From Paenibacillus sinopodophylli (GTDB lineage: Bacteria > Bacillota > Bacilli > Paenibacillales > Paenibacillaceae), in NCBI RefSeq assembly GCF_005930355.1, contig NZ_VDBO01000013.1, forward strand, positions 62,001 to 126,000: a DNA stretch of 64,000 bases. The letters are read 5' to 3'. A program made the position numbers and the translations under genes. This document shows positions 8,873 to 17,941 of this stretch, piece by piece. The notes below the pieces were generated by a model. That model did not search any database. It was not told where the DNA came from and worked only from the letters and a program-made list of their open reading frames with translations. Position 1 is the stretch's first letter; every line of letters begins with the position of its first letter.

Positions 8873-9939
8873 TTGTGACGCAATTAGAAAACACAGACAG
8901 TATACAGCCAAAGGGCGATATTATACTGGCTATTGAAACGAGCTGCGACGAGACGTCGGCAGCCGTTATTCGCGGTGGGAAGCAAATATTGTCTAATGTG
9001 GTATCTAGTCAGATTGAAATACATGAGCGGTACGGAGGCGTGGTTCCGGAGATTGCCTCGCGCAAGCATGTGGAAGTAATAACGATGATTATTGAGCAGG
9101 CGATCAAAGAGTCAGGGCTTACGTTAAAGGACATGTCAGCGATTGCTGTGACGCAAGGCCCCGGTCTTGTCGGTGCTTTGCTTGTAGGCATTGTTGCAGC
9201 TAAGAGCCTCTCGATGGCACTCGATATTCCACTTATTGGAACCCATCATATCGCGGGACATATCTATGCGAATGAGCTTGAGCATACCATCGTCTATCCA
9301 TGCATGGCGCTGGTCGTTTCTGGCGGGCATACGGAGCTAGTGCTTATGGAGAGTGAGGGCAACTTTCAAGTCGTTGGTCGGACTAGAGATGATGCGGTCG
9401 GCGAAGCTTATGATAAGGTTGCTCGTGCACTTAAGTTGCCCTACCCAGGTGGGCCTCATATTGATAGACTTGCTGTTGAAGCGGAGCATACAATCAATTT
9501 GCCGCGAGCGTGGCTGGAGGCAGACAGCTATGATTTCAGCTTCAGCGGCCTGAAGTCGGCTGTACTAGCTGTCATTAACCAGCATAGAATGAAGGGTCTG
9601 GATCTTGATGAAGGTGCGCTCGCGCGCGGATTCCAAGAGTCGGTAACCGAGGTGCTTGTCACCAAGGCTCTGCGCGCAGCCTTGCAATATGGGGCGAAGC
9701 AGCTGCTTTTATGCGGTGGAGTTGCCGCAAACCGAGGTCTTCGTGCCGCTTTGACGGCAAAATGTGAGTCGAATCGAATACCGCTATTGATTCCTTCGAA
9801 TGTGCTGTGTACGGATAATGCGGCCATGATTGGTGCCGCAGCTTATCTGAAGCTTAAACGTTCACAATTCACGGATCTGGATTTGAAAGGCGACCCGGGG
9901 TTTTCACTAGAGAGCTGGTCAGTCAATCATGCTGATTAA
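8869..9939 (+). CDS. tsaD: tRNA N6-adenosine threonylcarbamoyltransferase TsaD
   Basis: 356 residues from ATG 8869, overlapping rimI (ATGA). ILAIETSCDETSAAV, then GGVVPEIASRKH and the metal-binding THHIAGH (His ~126 and ~130), are diagnostic, as are FSGLKSAV, GGVAANRGLR and CTDNAAMIG. It is the catalytic subunit that transfers the threonylcarbamoyl group from threonylcarbamoyl-AMP to A37. In B. subtilis the same gene (gcp) is next to ydiF; here leuA and comQXPA separate it from the ABC-F gene. Confidence 0.95.
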   Translation: MIVTQLENTDSIQPKGDIILAIETSCDETSAAVIRGGKQILSNVVSSQIEIHERYGGVVPEIASRKHVEVITMIIEQAIKESGLTLKDMSAIAVTQGPGLVGALLVGIVAAKSLSMALDIPLIGTHHIAGHIYANELEHTIVYPCMALVVSGGHTELVLMESEGNFQVVGRTRDDAVGEAYDKVARALKLPYPGGPHIDRLAVEAEHTINLPRAWLEADSYDFSFSGLKSAVLAVINQHRMKGLDLDEGALARGFQESVTEVLVTKALRAALQYGAKQLLLCGGVAANRGLRAALTAKCESNRIPLLIPSNVLCTDNAAMIGAAAYLKLKRSQFTDLDLKGDPGFSLESWSVNHAD

Positions 9940-9957
9940 AAAACTTTGGAATAAGAA

Positions 9958-9986
9958 TTGACAGACTATTTCGAAGCGCATATAAT
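9958..9986 (+). promoter_or_regulatory. consensus sigma-A promoter of the leuA leader
   Basis: TTGACA (9958-9963) and TATAAT (9981-9986) are both perfect and 17 bases apart. It lies just after tsaD and about 50 bases before the first T-box, so it should drive the whole leader and leuA. Confidence 0.88.
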
Positions 9987-10029
9987 AAGCAACAATACTT
10001 CACAACTTCAATCTCATACGTAATAAACG

Positions 10030-10398
10030 CAAAGAACAGGAACAGTAAAGCTTGTCCGGGAATGTCGGCAGCGCGACATGAATGAGTAATATTCATGAAC
10101 CGCATCGGCACAGAGAGCTGCGGGTTGGTGCAACGCAGTCGATGGATGCTTGAAGCTCACCTGGGAGCGGAACAATGGAAACGGTGGCGGCAGCTCACGA
10201 ATTGCCAATAGCCATGCAGGTACATTGTTACGGTTAACCGCCGTAATCGGGTGCATGTGAGTCAACATCCGGAGTTGGCCATATGCTTAAGTTGGGCGTC
10301 CCTGCTTGTTTACAAGCGTATGGGAGTCAACAAGGGTGGTACCGCGCGGGTCTTTCATAGCCTGTCGTCTCTTGATTCAAGAGATGACAGGCTTTTCT
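10030..10398 (+). promoter_or_regulatory. T-box leader 1, leucine type (CUC specifier)
   Basis: A 5' AACAGGAACAGTAAA (S-turn AGTA) is followed by AGAGAGCTGCGGGTTGGTG, the distal stem I loop. The specifier-loop side reads GAAG-CTC-ACCTGGGAGC, with CTC at 10156-10158 (Leu). The T-box AGGGTGGTACCGCG follows; its TGGT bulge (10337-10340) pairs with the ACCA end expected for tRNA-Leu. A terminator hairpin (AGCCTGTCGTCTCTTG ... GAGATGACAGGCT, then TTTTCTTG) closes it at 10359-10398. Uncharged tRNA-Leu should favour antitermination. Confidence 0.88.
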
Positions 10399-10464
10399 TG
10401 TTGTCTATGAAGTGAAGGTATTGGCCTTTTGACGATTAAGATGCAAACAACATAGAGTGGAAAC

Positions 10465-10832
10465 GCTATGAACAGGAGCAGTAGAATAGTAAGCTGGCAA
10501 ATTGGAATTGTGATGACTCAAGGGAACTTGACGAAACAAATCCAAACAGAGAGCTGCGGGTTGGTGTGACGCAGTCGAAGCTGAGGTTTGAATCTCGCCT
10601 GGGAGCGGAACGGTGGAAATGACTGCACGAGGCTGCAGTATACTACATCGTTACGGCTAGCCGCCGTCATCGGGCTTTTAAGCGGGCATGAATCCCTGCA
10701 GTTAAGCGAGCTGACTTCTATACAGAAGCCGGCTCAGCTCCAAATGACTGCAGCAAGATCCTGTCAATTAGAGTGGTACCACGGCAGCGTAAGCTCGTCG
10801 TCTCTTACAAGGAGACGACGAGCTTTTTTTGT
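10465..10832 (+). promoter_or_regulatory. T-box leader 2, leucine type (CUC specifier)
   Basis: Second complete T-box, about 70 bases after the first. It repeats AACAGGAGCAGTAGA, AGAGAGCTGCGGGTTGGTG and GAAT-CTC-GCCTGGGAGC, with CTC at 10594-10596. The T-box GAGTGGTACCACGG has its TGGT at 10774-10777. The terminator stem CTCGTCGTCTC/GAGACGACGAG plus a T-run ends at about 10830. No gene lies between the two T-boxes, so both act on leuA. Confidence 0.88.
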
Positions 10833-10973
10833 GCAAATATAGGAAAATATATCATTTCGCCAACTCTTTCTATATTTCTCGGAATGAAACGCGCCGCATC
10901 GCCAAAGGACGGCGACAGCCGTTTCACCTTGCCAAAAATCGAATAACCTACAATCCTATAGGAGGAATTAACA

Positions 10974-12548
10974 ATGACAAACGAAATGAAAAAAATTCAA
11001 ATATTTGATACGACACTGCGGGACGGCGAGCAATCTCCAGGCGCTTCGCTTGACCCAGAACGCAAAATCATCATTGCACGCCAACTTGGCAAATTAGGAA
11101 TAGATGTTATTGAGCCGGGGTTTCCTGTATCGAGTCCAGGTGAGTTTGCTGCTGTTCAGCAAATTTCCCGTGAGCTGCAGCATGTAGAAATTGCCGGCTT
11201 CGCAAGAGCAGTAAAGGTAGACATTGATGCTGCCGTTAAAGCGACGCAGGATGCGGCGCGAAGACGCCTGCATCTGTTCATCTCCTCCTCTGACATTCAT
11301 CTCAATCATCAGCTTCGCAAATCGCGTGACGAGGTCGTTCAGATTGCTCGCGATATGGTCGCTTACGGCAAGCAGTTCGTGGATGAGATCGAATTCTCCG
11401 CTATGGACTCGACTCGCTCCGGCAGAGATTTTGTGATCCAGCTCGTTGAAGCGGTCATTGCGGAAGGGGCAACGATAATCAATCTGCCAGATACGCTTGG
11501 CTACGCGATGCCCGAGGAAATGCGGGAACTTTTCCGCGCCGTGCGAAGTCAGGCGAGAGGTGGAGAAACGGTGCGGTATAGTGCTCATTGCCATAATGAT
11601 CTTGGTCTAGCCGTAGCTAATAGCATCGCAGCCATCCATGGCGGGGCAACGCAAATTGAGGTCACTGTAAACGGCGTTGGGGAACGCGCAGGTAACTGCT
11701 CCTTGGAGGAATTAGTTATGGCCATTGAGACGCGAAAGGATGCGATTCAAGCAGAGACCAATATTCAAATTGGAGAAATATTCGAAACCTCCCGTATGGT
11801 CAGCCGTGCAATGAACTTTCCGATTGCATTCAATAAACCAATCGTTGGACGGAATGCGTTCCAGCATGAGTCAGGCATTCATCAGGATGGCTTGCTGAAA
11901 AATCGCAATACGTATGAAATTATGGACCCAGAAGCAATGGGGATTCCCCGCAACATGATTATTCTTGGCAAGCACTCCGGTCGCCATGCGATCAAGCATC
12001 GGCTATCGGAATTCGGCATTGATCTGACGGATGCACAGCTTCAAGATGTATACGACAAATTCAAAGTGAAGGCGGATGCGCAAAAAATAGTTACAGATGA
12101 TGAGCTGATTCGCATCGCGGGAGAACTGACGCAGACGCAGCCTGATCCATACGTGCTGGTTGACCTGCATGTACATGCAGGCACGCAGCGTTCACGAACG
12201 GCAACCGTTACGATTCGCGAGAATGAATATGGAGTAGAGCAATCCTATATGGCAATGGGTGCAGGTCCGATTGAAGCAGTCATTCATGCTATTCAGCAGG
12301 CCATTCCAGTAGCAGCCGAATTCGAGGATCTGGAGCTTCACTCGCTATCAACTGGAGAGGACGCGCATGGCGAGGCAGTCGTTAGTATCATACACGAGCA
12401 GCAGCGATTCCGTGGAACATCGATTCATGATGATATTGTTCTTGCAGCCGCACAGGCTTACGTAGCTGCTTGCAACCAAGCGGTTATGACCACAGGCAGC
12501 AGAGTGGTTCAACGTGTAGAAGCGGAACAAGCAGTTACTCAGAAATAG
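10974..12548 (+). CDS. leuA: 2-isopropylmalate synthase
   Basis: 524 residues. It condenses acetyl-CoA with 2-oxoisovalerate, the first step of leucine synthesis. The N-terminal TIM-barrel has IFDTTLRDGEQSPGASL, GFPVSSPGE, the metal site HCHNDLGLAVAN and VNGVGERAGNCSLEE. The linker has GRNAFQHESGIHQDG and LGKHSGRHA. The C-terminal ~130 residues form the LeuA regulatory domain, where leucine binds in the family. AGGAGG is placed six to seven bases before the ATG. Two leucine T-boxes upstream support the assignment. No other leu genes follow, so leuA is a single-gene unit here. Confidence 0.96.
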   Translation: MTNEMKKIQIFDTTLRDGEQSPGASLDPERKIIIARQLGKLGIDVIEPGFPVSSPGEFAAVQQISRELQHVEIAGFARAVKVDIDAAVKATQDAARRRLHLFISSSDIHLNHQLRKSRDEVVQIARDMVAYGKQFVDEIEFSAMDSTRSGRDFVIQLVEAVIAEGATIINLPDTLGYAMPEEMRELFRAVRSQARGGETVRYSAHCHNDLGLAVANSIAAIHGGATQIEVTVNGVGERAGNCSLEELVMAIETRKDAIQAETNIQIGEIFETSRMVSRAMNFPIAFNKPIVGRNAFQHESGIHQDGLLKNRNTYEIMDPEAMGIPRNMIILGKHSGRHAIKHRLSEFGIDLTDAQLQDVYDKFKVKADAQKIVTDDELIRIAGELTQTQPDPYVLVDLHVHAGTQRSRTATVTIRENEYGVEQSYMAMGAGPIEAVIHAIQQAIPVAAEFEDLELHSLSTGEDAHGEAVVSIIHEQQRFRGTSIHDDIVLAAAQAYVAACNQAVMTTGSRVVQRVEAEQAVTQK

Positions 12549-12690
12549 TAGAGGCGTGTGAGGATGGATATCGATCATTTCTGCAAATGCTGGTTGATTA
12601 TGCGGATAATGAACATCTACTAAGTTCATCCACAATTTTACTTTACATCGAAATTAGAAAATAGAGTTAAAAAACTTCCAAAATTAGTGT

Positions 12691-12970
12691 TGTGCACAAA
12701 GTTATCCACATAACCCCCTTGAATTGTGTATAAAATGCTGAAATGCGCGAAAACACTGGATTTACTAAAGGTTAATACTGTGGATGAAAAGGGGATGGAT
12801 TTTTCAGAAAAGCGCTGTGGGTATTGTGGATAAAGTGGATAAGTACTGCGGGTATGAGAAGATGTACCTATATATCGACGAAATCCGCGTAAATGCTACT
12901 CTAACGCTAAAGCACTACTGACTGAATTAACTAACAATTTATACAGAATTGTTAATAACTCTGTGGATAA
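12691..12970. other. DnaA-box cluster (possible DnaA-titration or regulatory locus)
   Basis: Four exact TTATNCACA nonamers occur in 270 bases: 12702-12710 (plus), 12725-12733 (minus, TTATACACA), 12825-12833 (minus) and 12962-12970 (minus). One-mismatch copies stand at 12691-12699, 12779-12787, 12834-12842 and 12939-12947. Chance predicts far less than one. The stretch has no gene and sits between leuA and a terminator. It lacks an obvious AT-rich unwinding element or dnaA/dnaN, so it is probably not oriC. A DnaA-binding cluster between gcp(tsaD) and ydiF is, as I recall, known in B. subtilis. Confidence 0.8.
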
Positions 12971-12972
12971 TT

Positions 12973-13023
12973 AAAAGAGACTTATTTTACTATGGAAAAC
13001 CATAGAAATAAGTCTCTTTTTGT
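12973..13023 (+). terminator. rho-independent terminator
   Basis: AAAAGAGACTTATTT and AAATAAGTCTCTTTT pair around an inner ACTATGG/CCATAG stem, then T-run. It is the first clear terminator after leuA, so the leuA transcript would include the DnaA-box cluster. Confidence 0.85.
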
Positions 13024-13197
13024 TTTGCGCTTGTATTGCGGTCACGCAAAAATATTGCGGAAATTACTAGGTAAGTTTTCGGTGAAAAAAAGAGCAGCAT
13101 GCGTTATCGTAAAACTATGACGCATACCAAAACATAAATCTCACCTTAAAGCGAGTCAACTAACAATGCTTTAGTGTGAATGGAGGTTAGCCCAAGA

Positions 13198-13941
13198 ATG
13201 GATAAGGAAACGATCATTCAGGTAAGCTCGGTCAGCAAGTATTATGGTGCGAATAAGGCAGTAGATTCCGTATCCTTCAAAGTTAATGAAGGAGAATTGT
13301 TTGGTATTATTGGCATGCATGGTGCTGGGAAAACGACACTGCTCGAGATGCTAATGGGCATTCGTATGCCGGATCAGGGGAGTATTCGAATCTATGGACA
13401 TGATGTTGTACTAGAGGCGGAGCGTCTGAAGGAAGACATCGGCATCCATCTGCAAAGCACGTCCTTAGTGGATAAAATGAATGTTCGCGAAGCAATGGAG
13501 ATGTTCCAAGGCTTCTACAAACGTAAAAATAACCTAGATCATATCATAGAGCAATTCGGACTCAGCCCTTACTCGGATAAGCTGGTAAAACGATTATCTG
13601 GCGGTTGGAGGCAACGTACTGCACTGGCGATTGCGCTTGTGAATGATCCCAAGATCATCTTTTTGGACGAGCCTACTACGGGTCTTGACCCTCAGGCCAA
13701 AAGAGACTACTGGACACTGCTTGAGCTTCTTAGAAAGCAAGGGAAAACGATTATCGTCGCTTCTCATGATATGGAGGATATGCAGCGCAATTGCAATCGT
13801 GTGTGCGTAATGCGCAAGGGTGAATTCACAGCATGCGACAATCCATCTGCACTTATTGCCCAGTTGCCCGGAGGCGGCCTTACGATGGAAGCCGTGTACA
13901 TGCATCACGCAGTTGAATGGAATGGGAGTGTCAGCGTATAA
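13198..13941 (+). CDS. ABC transporter ATP-binding protein
   Basis: 247 residues from ATG 13198, 11 bases after GGAGG; an in-frame ATG at 13180 overlaps that site and is less likely. Walker A GMHGAGKTT (usually GPNGAGKTT), signature LSGGWRQR, Walker B IIFLDEPTTGLDP and H-loop VASHDMED are all present. It looks like the ATPase of an ABC-2 type exporter, but no permease gene is adjacent. The partner and substrate are unknown. It lies upstream of the comQXPA cassette on the same strand; a link to pheromone export is only a guess. Confidence 0.85.
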   Translation: MDKETIIQVSSVSKYYGANKAVDSVSFKVNEGELFGIIGMHGAGKTTLLEMLMGIRMPDQGSIRIYGHDVVLEAERLKEDIGIHLQSTSLVDKMNVREAMEMFQGFYKRKNNLDHIIEQFGLSPYSDKLVKRLSGGWRQRTALAIALVNDPKIIFLDEPTTGLDPQAKRDYWTLLELLRKQGKTIIVASHDMEDMQRNCNRVCVMRKGEFTACDNPSALIAQLPGGGLTMEAVYMHHAVEWNGSVSV

Positions 13942-14007
13942 GGTATCGGTAGATTAACGATAAGCAATTACTTGCATGGACATACCTCAAGGAGGGCTTT
14001 TCAGTCA

Positions 14008-14235
14008 ATGGATCATCGCGATCGCATCGAAAGTCCGTCAGTCGAGCGCAGAAAGCTTATTGAAAAAAGAATGGAGATGATTGCAAGCTTAACGAATCGA
14101 ATGAACGAGGGGGAAAGTCAAAAGCAAGAGGAAGAAACGAAAAAAAAGCGCAAACGTACCCACGACTGTTACGGCATAAGCACATTGAATAGGTTGGCGC
14201 GATTCGTCACGACATTTCAACGTATGTTCTCTTAA
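14008..14235 (+). CDS. small highly charged hypothetical protein
   Basis: 75 residues from ATG 14008, preceded by AAGGAGGG at good distance. Very rich in Arg, Lys and Glu (EEETKKKRKR), with no membrane segment. Family not recognised. It lies between the ABC ATPase and comQ, 48 bases before comQ. Confidence 0.5.
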   Translation: MDHRDRIESPSVERRKLIEKRMEMIASLTNRMNEGESQKQEEETKKKRKRTHDCYGISTLNRLARFVTTFQRMFS

Positions 14236-14283
14236 TGAAATCATAGTATAATAGTAGCATCTTGAAGTGGCGGAGGATCGCTT

Positions 14284-15216
14284 GTGAAAGATTGTAATCC
14301 ACTCATTGGTCAACATATGCAACAATTGGCTCAGCGGTACTTCACAGCTGGGCCGCTTGCTCGTTTCGCTGAGCGATACATAAAGGATAAGCTTAATGAG
14401 TCCTTACGATTCGGGCAGTTGACCGTTATTCATTATCGTATGTTTGGCGGTCAAGGTGATAGTGCATATAAGGTAGCAGCAGCAGTTGAGTTATTCATTC
14501 TGGCGTCGGATATATTGGATGATCTGCAGGATCAGGACGCGCCAGGTAAACCATGGATGCAAGACCCGCTTCCTATAGCACTTCATGTTGCAACAGCGCT
14601 GCTTACGCTGTCGCAGCAAGCGATGCTCGACGGCGCAGCGGGGACAGAAACGAAAATCGGTTTGGTGGCATTAATGAATGATAGGCTGCTTCGATCCGCA
14701 AATGGCCAGATGCTGGATATTCTGAATGAGATGCAGGATGAGCAGGCATATCTGGAAGTCATTAAGCAGAAGTCAGGATCGTTGCTGCAATTCGCATGCA
14801 TGGCGGGAGTTATGGCTGCAGGCTTACCTTGGAATGACACTGTTGCTGAATATGCGATCGAAATCGGGATTGCTGCCCAAATTCAGAATGATTTGAGAGA
14901 TTTGCTTCGTTGGGATGAGAAAAGCGATTTCCTCCAGCGGAAACGAACCTTGCTTACCTTGTATTTAATAGAAGGAGAAGCGGAAGAGGATCAATGGATT
15001 AAGCATTATTTTGAGTGCCGTTTATCTACAGAAGATGTGGCAATGAAACGCGACCTTTTTTTTGAAACCTGTGAAAGAACAGGAGCGATATTGTATGGCT
15101 CCGTTATGAGCCGGATGCACTACAATCGTTTTGAGGAGTTAGTTGATTCGTTTGAGCAAATAAGCGCATGGAAATCAACATTGCTGGATCTCGTAAACGA
15201 TAAAGTGAGATATTAA
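14284..15216 (+). CDS. comQ: ComQ-like isoprenyl transferase (pheromone-modifying)
   Basis: 310 residues from GTG 14284, with GGAGG seven bases before. It belongs to the polyprenyl synthetase fold: first Asp-rich motif DILDDLQDQD (DDxxD at ~79-83) and second motif QNDLRDLL (~203-207). The second motif starts with Asn, and flanking residues are weak, as in ComQ rather than in housekeeping prenyl synthases. ComQ attaches a farnesyl or geranyl group to a Trp of ComX and processes it. Assignment rests on this fold plus the directly following ComX-like ORF, ComP-like kinase and ComA-like regulator. Confidence 0.85.
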   Translation: MKDCNPLIGQHMQQLAQRYFTAGPLARFAERYIKDKLNESLRFGQLTVIHYRMFGGQGDSAYKVAAAVELFILASDILDDLQDQDAPGKPWMQDPLPIALHVATALLTLSQQAMLDGAAGTETKIGLVALMNDRLLRSANGQMLDILNEMQDEQAYLEVIKQKSGSLLQFACMAGVMAAGLPWNDTVAEYAIEIGIAAQIQNDLRDLLRWDEKSDFLQRKRTLLTLYLIEGEAEEDQWIKHYFECRLSTEDVAMKRDLFFETCERTGAILYGSVMSRMHYNRFEELVDSFEQISAWKSTLLDLVNDKVRY

Positions 15217-15223
15217 CAAATCG

Positions 15224-15266
15224 CGCAAAAGCGACTTCGGTAAATACGAATCACTTTTGCGTTTTC
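15224..15266 (+). terminator. hairpin between comQ and comX
   Basis: CGCAAAAGCGA and TCACTTTTGCG pair with one mismatch, then TTTTCTG. It probably attenuates read-through from comQ. A TATAGT (15285-15290) downstream could be the -10 of a separate comX promoter. Confidence 0.5.
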
Positions 15267-15340
15267 TGTCGTTTCTTTTCCTGTTATAGTAGAATAGTCT
15301 AGAGAAATTAAAATAGTAGAAAAGAAGCGGAGGAGTTAAA

Positions 15341-15511
15341 ATGTTAAAAGAAACGATTCGTCAGTTGGTAAGCAGCACTGAAAAAATGTCTATGACTATG
15401 GGTGGACAAATGCAATTAGCAGGTGTTTCTGCAGCGGAACAGAAAGCACTCCTTGGTGAATTAAAGAATAAAAACGAAAAAAACAGCGGCTACGCATTTT
15501 TGTGGAACTAG
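15341..15511 (+). CDS. comX: ComX-like pheromone precursor peptide
   Basis: 56 codons, ATG 15341 to TAG 15509-15511, with CGGAGGAG seven bases before. The peptide starts MLKETIRQLVSS and ends KNSGYAFLWN. Length matches ComX precursors (about 55 residues). A single Trp sits next to the C-terminus, where ComX is prenylated and cut out. The body has no similarity that I can recognise, which is normal because ComX is hypervariable. Its place between comQ and comP is the main evidence. Product: an exported prenylated peptide of roughly 6-12 residues (inference). Confidence 0.82.
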   Translation: MLKETIRQLVSSTEKMSMTMGGQMQLAGVSAAEQKALLGELKNKNEKNSGYAFLWN

Positions 15512-15544
15512 TCGTTTGAATTTGCTTGAAGGGAAGAGGACTGC

Positions 15545-17941
15545 ATGAGACCTACGATTCTAAACCGCATTATCGCGCTCCTCTTCCTTGCTCTGTTTGT
15601 ATCTGCACTTGTATATCTGACCGTGGTTATCGTCAGAATTCCATCAATTGGCGCTGTTTTGACGGAAGACGCCAGCAATCGTTATTTTGTAAAGTCGATG
15701 GAGCCTGCAGGACAAGCAGAGGTAAAAGGAATACGGATTGGGGATCAGATATTACAAGTCAATGGAATGCCAGTAAGTGATTACGAGAATGTGAAGAAAT
15801 ATAATCTTATTGAATATGCGGATAACGTTACTGTTCTACATAAGGATAATGAGAGACAAGAGATCACTTTCCAGAAAGGCTGGTCAGGTGATCATTCATT
15901 GTGGGAATTATTAATACAATTATATATTCCTGGCATATCTCTCGTTATTTTTTGTGCCTTCTCTGGATTCCTTTACGCGAAACGACGTAATGACAAAGCT
16001 GCCATTATGCTTATTTTGTTTTTTCTTTCAATAGGTTTATGCTACTATAGCTCAGCTGCATCGAATCGCAGTGATCCGATCGGTATTACAGTGATCTATT
16101 TGGTTTTACCGAATATTCCGCTGCTGTTCATGAGTTTTATGAATATTTATTTAATACGTTTTGATGCTCGTTTAATTAGTAAACGGGTATTATCGTCATT
16201 ATTTGCTGTAGTTGGATTAGTAGGCTTAGCCAGTCTGACCTATATTTGGACAGACCTGTCTTCTATTCAGATTTATACATACATTCAAATAGCCTATAGC
16301 AGCTCCGTGCTACTAGGTAATTTCGTGTGCGTCTATGTGCTTATCCGGAAATTCATTCAGCATCGACGTACGAAACTGCACTCCTTGTTTACGATTACAC
16401 TCATTTCACACCTAGTAGCTTTTACTCCGTTTGCATTACTGAATCTATTACCTCAGATTATTGGCAAGGAGCAGGTGCTGCCCGCTGCTTTCACGGCGCT
16501 ATTCCTATTTGTTCTGCCAATCGTGTATTTCTATCTATCGACCTCTAATCAACTATTCGACATCGATTTTATTTTAACACGGTTTAAGTACTATACAGCG
16601 CTGTCGTTATTTCCATCTATCATTGTGGCAGCTCTAGTGGCATTTGTCATATTAGGAGAGAATAGTCCGTCTTGGTCCGTATGGTTTGGCGTGTTTTTTG
16701 TCATTTACATCGGAATGACGTTGTTTTTATATGCAAAGGAACAAATTGACCAGCGTTTCAGGCCTAGGCTCTTTAAAGCGATGTACAGCTATCAGGATAG
16801 TTTGGACCGATTTTCCCGTAAAATAGCGAGAGTCATGAAGCAAGGCGACCTAGAAGCGGTTCTAAAACAAGAGATCTCCGAGCTTCTGCCGGTGAAACGA
16901 ATTACCTTCCTGCTAGTAGAGCAATCGGAGAACACCGTCTATCCAATGGGTGATCACCCGGAGGAGCTTATTACTGCCGAGTTTCTGCTAGGTACCGTGA
17001 ACTCGCTTCAGGTTGGAGAGCTTATTGAACTACCCTATGGATTAGGGCTTGTTATAGGCAGACAGCGTTCCAGATACCATATTTTATGGATTGGAATGAA
17101 AACGAACCATACCCGCTTCAATTCGGATGAGGTTCGTTGGCTGAAGACGATGTCTAATTATGCGAGTATTGTGTTTGAAAACCTATATCTGATTGAAGGA
17201 TTAATAGAGGATCTAGAATCTGAGGTTCGTAAAGAGCATTCTACTTCGCCGTGGGTACTTCGCCTATTATTCTGCCTCTCTGAGAATGAGAGAAGGAAGC
17301 TTGCTGCAGATTTGCATGATTCAGCACTGCAGGATCAGCTGTTATGGTATAGGAAGCTTGAAGCTATTATGATGGATTATCCGATCTCCAGCAGTCTTGG
17401 ACGAGAGCTTGAGGATATTAAAGAAGGTCTACTGGATGTCATTCATCAGATTCGAGAGACATGCAATGAACTTCGTCCTCCTCTACTGAAAGAGATGGGT
17501 GTTGTTGAAGCTGTTGAATCTATTATTGAGCATACACAAATGAGGGTTAATTTCGCGGTCGATTTCCGAGCGAAAACGTTTAACCGACCACTTAACGAAG
17601 AGCAGATTACGGCGATTTATCGTATCGTGCAAGAATTGCTGCGTAATGCGGATAAGCATTCGCAAGCGAAGCTAGTTACCCTTGAGCTTGAGCTGCGGCA
17701 AGGAACCATATATTTCCGATATCAGGATGATGGTGTCGGTATGGATGTTAATCAAATGATTGTTTCATTTGAGCATATGGGGTTATCTGGCATTAAAGAG
17801 CGTGTGACGGGTCTTGAAGGAGACATAACATTTTATTCAGAAAGCGGTAATGGCCTCGAGGTTGTTATATTATTGCCAGAGATCATGACAACCGGTAGAT
17901 CGGAGAGGGGTATATCGCGTGATTCGTATCTTATTAGTTGA
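15545..17941 (+). CDS. comP: ComP-like membrane histidine kinase with PDZ domain
   Basis: 798 residues. After one hydrophobic segment (~10-33) comes a PDZ-like extracytoplasmic domain (~45-110; GIRIGDQILQVNGMPVSDY). About eight more membrane segments follow to ~400, then a GAF-like region (~440-560). The kinase core has DLHDSALQDQ with His 591 as phosphoacceptor (HisKA_3), ELLRNADKHSQA, DDGVGMD and GLSGIKERV. This is the NarL-type kinase class to which ComP belongs. It should sense the ComX peptide and phosphorylate the next gene's product. It starts 33 bases after comX and overlaps comA by 23 bases. Confidence 0.88.
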   Translation: MRPTILNRIIALLFLALFVSALVYLTVVIVRIPSIGAVLTEDASNRYFVKSMEPAGQAEVKGIRIGDQILQVNGMPVSDYENVKKYNLIEYADNVTVLHKDNERQEITFQKGWSGDHSLWELLIQLYIPGISLVIFCAFSGFLYAKRRNDKAAIMLILFFLSIGLCYYSSAASNRSDPIGITVIYLVLPNIPLLFMSFMNIYLIRFDARLISKRVLSSLFAVVGLVGLASLTYIWTDLSSIQIYTYIQIAYSSSVLLGNFVCVYVLIRKFIQHRRTKLHSLFTITLISHLVAFTPFALLNLLPQIIGKEQVLPAAFTALFLFVLPIVYFYLSTSNQLFDIDFILTRFKYYTALSLFPSIIVAALVAFVILGENSPSWSVWFGVFFVIYIGMTLFLYAKEQIDQRFRPRLFKAMYSYQDSLDRFSRKIARVMKQGDLEAVLKQEISELLPVKRITFLLVEQSENTVYPMGDHPEELITAEFLLGTVNSLQVGELIELPYGLGLVIGRQRSRYHILWIGMKTNHTRFNSDEVRWLKTMSNYASIVFENLYLIEGLIEDLESEVRKEHSTSPWVLRLLFCLSENERRKLAADLHDSALQDQLLWYRKLEAIMMDYPISSSLGRELEDIKEGLLDVIHQIRETCNELRPPLLKEMGVVEAVESIIEHTQMRVNFAVDFRAKTFNRPLNEEQITAIYRIVQELLRNADKHSQAKLVTLELELRQGTIYFRYQDDGVGMDVNQMIVSFEHMGLSGIKERVTGLEGDITFYSESGNGLEVVILLPEIMTTGRSERGISRDSYLIS

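Noticed and set aside
10588..10842. Open frame across T-box 2
   Set aside because: It runs through the specifier stem, antiterminator and terminator of a clear T-box; no ribosome site.
12470..12664. Plus-strand frame overlapping the leuA end
   Set aside because: Starts inside leuA in another frame without a ribosome site.
12691..12970. Chromosomal origin oriC
   Set aside because: DnaA boxes are there, but dnaA, dnaN, rpmH and an unwinding element are not nearby.
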